This document shows positions 63,997 to 64,000 of a stretch of DNA of 64,000 nucleotides, one piece after another (position 1 is the stretch's first letter; every line of letters begins with the position of its first letter). Source of the DNA: Erodium maritimum. Taxonomy: Eukaryota; Streptophyta; Magnoliopsida; Geraniales; Geraniaceae. The DNA lies in the NCBI GenBank assembly GCA_963921825.1, contig OY997594.1, forward strand, positions 33,400,956 through 33,464,955, read 5' to 3'. The translations under genes were made by a program, and so were the position numbers. Under the pieces are notes generated by a model. That model made no database searches. It saw only the letters and a list, made by a program, of their open reading frames with translations, and was not told the DNA's origin.

Positions 63997-64000
63997 GTAT

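Noticed and set aside
1-64000. tRNA, rRNA or other structural RNA genes
   Set aside because: The only tRNA-like matches are the short primer-binding sites of retroelements; no cloverleaf or rRNA block was recognised, although a covariance-model scan was not possible.

Overview
The window is plant nuclear DNA, almost certainly from a eudicot-type genome. It is a dense nest of transposable elements with only one plausible host gene start, at the extreme right edge. The plant assignment rests on several element types: Ty3/gypsy elements primed by initiator-Met tRNA (TTGGTATCAGAGC), a plant Ty1/copia polyprotein, L1-type LINEs whose ORF1 carries an RRM, a MuDR transposase paired with a DUF1985/Ulp1-like gene (KAONASHI-type MULE), and a captured piece of an IRE/IREH1-type AGC kinase, a plant family.

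Left part (1-18917). A minus-strand gypsy element (leader 1-751, 5' LTR 752-6793) carries a solo LTR of its own family inside its LTR (1932-5179). It sits in the leader of a related element (6794-7806, LTR 7807-10538). That element in turn interrupts a copia-type gag (10539-11227), whose leader holds seven hairpin repeats (11383-11785) and whose LTR is 12016-12491. Beyond this LTR lie captured gene fragments (12595-18820): an AGC-kinase pseudogene and a second unidentified protein, split by a solo LTR (14388-17770) with a perfect target duplication.

Middle part (18918-42318). One L1 LINE on the minus strand is scattered over 18918-32560. It is broken by a solo LTR (19902-22398), an ORF1-only LINE (22991-25490), an uninterrupted 1017-codon copia polyprotein (25492-28545) and an AT-rich insert (31440-31985). 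A second ORF1-only LINE with clear target duplications (33922-35700), a MULE-type MITE (35775-36265), a third LINE remnant (36275-38197), a chimeric solo LTR (38198-41611) and a copia-like LTR/gag stub (about 41709-42318) follow.

Right part (about 42480-62260). A decayed MULE holds a MuDR transposase pseudogene on the plus strand and, convergent to it, a DUF1985 plus Ulp1-like gene on the minus strand. The Ulp1-like domain keeps a spliceable frame but appears to have lost the catalytic His and Cys. That gene is split by a 9.4 kb gag-only gypsy element (50039-59483). This element lacks its 5' LTR exactly at the LTR/primer-site border and is flanked by a 515 bp duplication of the MULE instead of the usual 5 bp. 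Its 3' LTR again contains a nested solo LTR (55751-58916).

From about 62450 to the end the sequence looks like the 5' UTR, a 5' UTR intron and the first coding exon (ATG at 63940) of a host gene leaving the window. All homology calls are by eye from motifs; no search was run.
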